From: Candidatus Poribacteria bacterium
GTDB lineage: Bacteria > Poribacteria > WGA-4E > PCPOR2b
Assembly: GCA_027296925.1 (NCBI GenBank)
Contig: JAPUIP010000124.1
Span: forward strand, 1 to 7,211
Length of the DNA: 7,211 nucleotides
Direction of reading: 5' to 3'
Made by a program: the position numbers and the translations under genes
Notes under the pieces: generated by a model
Seen by the model: the letters and a program-made list of their open reading frames with translations, nothing else
The model's database searches: none
What the model was told of the DNA's origin: nothing
In this document: in pieces, positions 6,004 to 7,211 of the stretch
Position numbering within the stretch: position 1 is the stretch's first letter
How the letters are laid out: each line of letters starts with the position of its first letter

Positions 6004-6999
6004 ATGAACGATGTATTATCAGTAGGAGTCATCGGCGCCGGGGGAATTGCCCGGTCGCATATGAGGGCAATCGAGCAGAACGATAACATCCGACTGGTTG
6101 CCGTGATGGATGTGGATGCCGACCGAGCGGAATCGGCGGCAGCGGAGTACGGTGGCAAGGCCTATACAAATCTGGAAGCCCTGCTGGAAGATGCGGAGGT
6201 AGAAGCGGTCCACGTCTGCACACCTCACAGCCTGCATGCCGATCAGGTGGTCGCCGCCACTGCGGCTGGGAAGCATGTGCTGGTAGAAAAGCCGATGGCT
6301 TTGACCGTGGTAGACTGCGACCGGATGATCGAGGCATGCGACCAAGCGGGGAAGATCCTGATGGTGGGTCAGGTGATGCGCTACTATCCGGTGAACCGCC
6401 TGATACGACAGATGATTGCCGATGGCGAGATCGGCGAGGTCGGACACTTGATGCGGCGGCGATACAGTTACTTCAATCCGACTCAGCCGGGGAGTCGTTA
6501 TCGTCACTGGTATCTCGACCTGGAAGTCGGGGGAATCTGCGTCCTCTATTGCTTTGGCCCCCATGAGTACGATATCCTCCACTGGTATCTCGATTCGCCG
6601 GTGCAGCAGGTTTACGCCCAAGGCACAGAAAGCACCGAGCTGTACGAGGGACAGAAGGATTCCTATACAGCCGTGATGACTCACGCAAACGGAGCGGTCA
6701 GTGTGCTGTCACAATCGGTGGTCTGCCACGCCAGCGCCCACGACCAGTACATTGTCGGCAGCAAGGGCTCGATGATGTTGGCGGGACAGAAGCTGCTTGT
6801 GAACGGAGAGGCGGTCCCGGTGAATGGAGCGAACGGAGATGGAATGTCGAACCAGATACGGGAGTTTGCAACCTGCTGTCTGGAAGGACGAGAGCCGGAT
6901 GCGAGTGGACGCTCGGTACGCCATTCGATGGCGGTCATCGAGGCAGCGAAGCATAGCGCCGAATGGAATGCGCCGGTGCAGATTTCCGAATTCGAGTGA
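6004..6999 (+). CDS. Gfo/Idh/MocA-family NAD(P)-dependent oxidoreductase
   Basis: A 331-residue soluble enzyme of usual family length. Seen: N-terminal Rossmann motif GVIGAGGIA at 8-16; conserved VCTPHSLHAD at 71-80; the family's EKP motif at 95-97 (K96 is the usual catalytic/cofactor lysine); then the alpha/beta C-terminal domain with GPHEYD at 185-190. In most relatives the loop reads D-x-G-x-H-x-x-D; here the first Asp position is C183, while H187 and D190 are kept. Known: members oxidise or reduce sugars, inositols, sugar acids or related alcohols; this one's substrate cannot be read from sequence. Start ATG 6004 is chosen for its spacing to AAAGGG; a much longer in-frame start at 5755 runs opposite the zinc-ribbon gene and adds 83 non-conserved residues. 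No sugar transporter or isomerase lies beside it to suggest a pathway. Confidence 0.92.
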   Translation: MNDVLSVGVIGAGGIARSHMRAIEQNDNIRLVAVMDVDADRAESAAAEYGGKAYTNLEALLEDAEVEAVHVCTPHSLHADQVVAATAAGKHVLVEKPMALTVVDCDRMIEACDQAGKILMVGQVMRYYPVNRLIRQMIADGEIGEVGHLMRRRYSYFNPTQPGSRYRHWYLDLEVGGICVLYCFGPHEYDILHWYLDSPVQQVYAQGTESTELYEGQKDSYTAVMTHANGAVSVLSQSVVCHASAHDQYIVGSKGSMMLAGQKLLVNGEAVPVNGANGDGMSNQIREFATCCLEGREPDASGRSVRHSMAVIEAAKHSAEWNAPVQISEFE

Positions 7000-7211
7000 A
7001 TTCGCTCCCTCGCGCCGAAATCGTGGCGGTCACAACCGATCGGCGTTATACTAATCTCAGCGAGATTGAACCCGCCGTTGATGGCGCGCGTATCACGTTC
7101 GACTACAATTCCATCGACTTTAAAACCCACCCGGAGAAGCGCATCTATCGGTACAAGCTTCAAGGTTACGAGGATGACTGGAACCCGCCAACGCAAGCCA
7201 CTCAAATCGAT
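6996..7211 (+). CDS. Y_Y_Y-domain protein, partial and possibly 5'-truncated
   Basis: The frame runs to the right edge (72 codons shown). Seen from about residue 5: AEIVAVTTD, then ITFDYNSIDFKT, then YRYKLQGYEDDWNPP, the beta-strand pattern of a Y_Y_Y (beta-sandwich) domain as found after beta-propeller repeats in periplasmic parts of hybrid sensor kinases and related proteins. The only nearby starts are GTG 6996, which overlaps the preceding stop by four bases (GTGA), or an ATG at 6963 inside the oxidoreductase. Neither has a good Shine-Dalgarno or gives a signal peptide. The domain begins almost at the gene junction, so the usual propeller and signal sequence are missing. Either a coupled gene starting directly with this domain, or a remnant whose 5' part was lost. 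Domain call fairly sure; intactness unsure. Confidence 0.6.
   Translation, partial: MNSLPRAEIVAVTTDRRYTNLSEIEPAVDGARITFDYNSIDFKTHPEKRIYRYKLQGYEDDWNPPTQATQID

Overview
The window looks like chromosomal DNA of an uncultured heterotrophic bacterium, with mid-50s GC by eye, Shine-Dalgarno starts and sigma70-type promoters. The mix of genes (an Fe-S sarcosine-oxidase-like alpha subunit, a PAPS-type sulfotransferase, a Gfo/Idh/MocA oxidoreductase and a Y_Y_Y-domain protein) reminds me of sponge or soil lineages such as Poribacteria. That is a weak guess and nothing in the window proves it.

Left part (1-3582, minus strand): one transcription unit read right to left. A near-consensus promoter (TTGACG-17-TATAAT, 3554-3582) precedes a sulfotransferase (start revised to GTG at 3418), a sarcosine oxidase delta-like subunit (soxD, start revised to ATG at 2734) and a large soxA-like subunit that runs off the left edge. 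The soxA-like protein keeps two complete cysteine sets for [2Fe-2S] clusters, an FAD/NAD core and the start of a folate-binding T-protein-like domain. It therefore looks like an Fe-S, electron-transferring amine or sarcosine dehydrogenase that hands the methyl carbon to tetrahydrofolate. The catalytic beta (soxB) and gamma (soxG) subunits are not in the window.

Middle (3583-5231): a 152-bp segment bounded by TA-flanked inverted repeats lies between two back-to-back promoters and may be a small non-autonomous element. To its right, a perfect consensus promoter (TTGACA-17-TATAAT) drives lpd, a complete dihydrolipoyl dehydrogenase. One attractive inference is that the sox-like enzyme makes glycine and methylene-THF, and that Lpd serves glycine cleavage or a 2-oxoacid dehydrogenase next to it.

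Right part (5232-7211): a scrappy stretch. A good promoter leads into a 65-residue, one-helix ORF that looks like the broken-off N-terminus of a large membrane protein. Next comes a small minus-strand Cys4 zinc-ribbon protein, then about 215 bp with no recognisable content, then an intact Gfo/Idh/MocA-family oxidoreductase (start revised to ATG at 6004). A Y_Y_Y-type domain begins within ten bases of that gene's stop and runs off the right edge. It is either a translationally coupled gene or a 5'-truncated remnant of a sensor protein.
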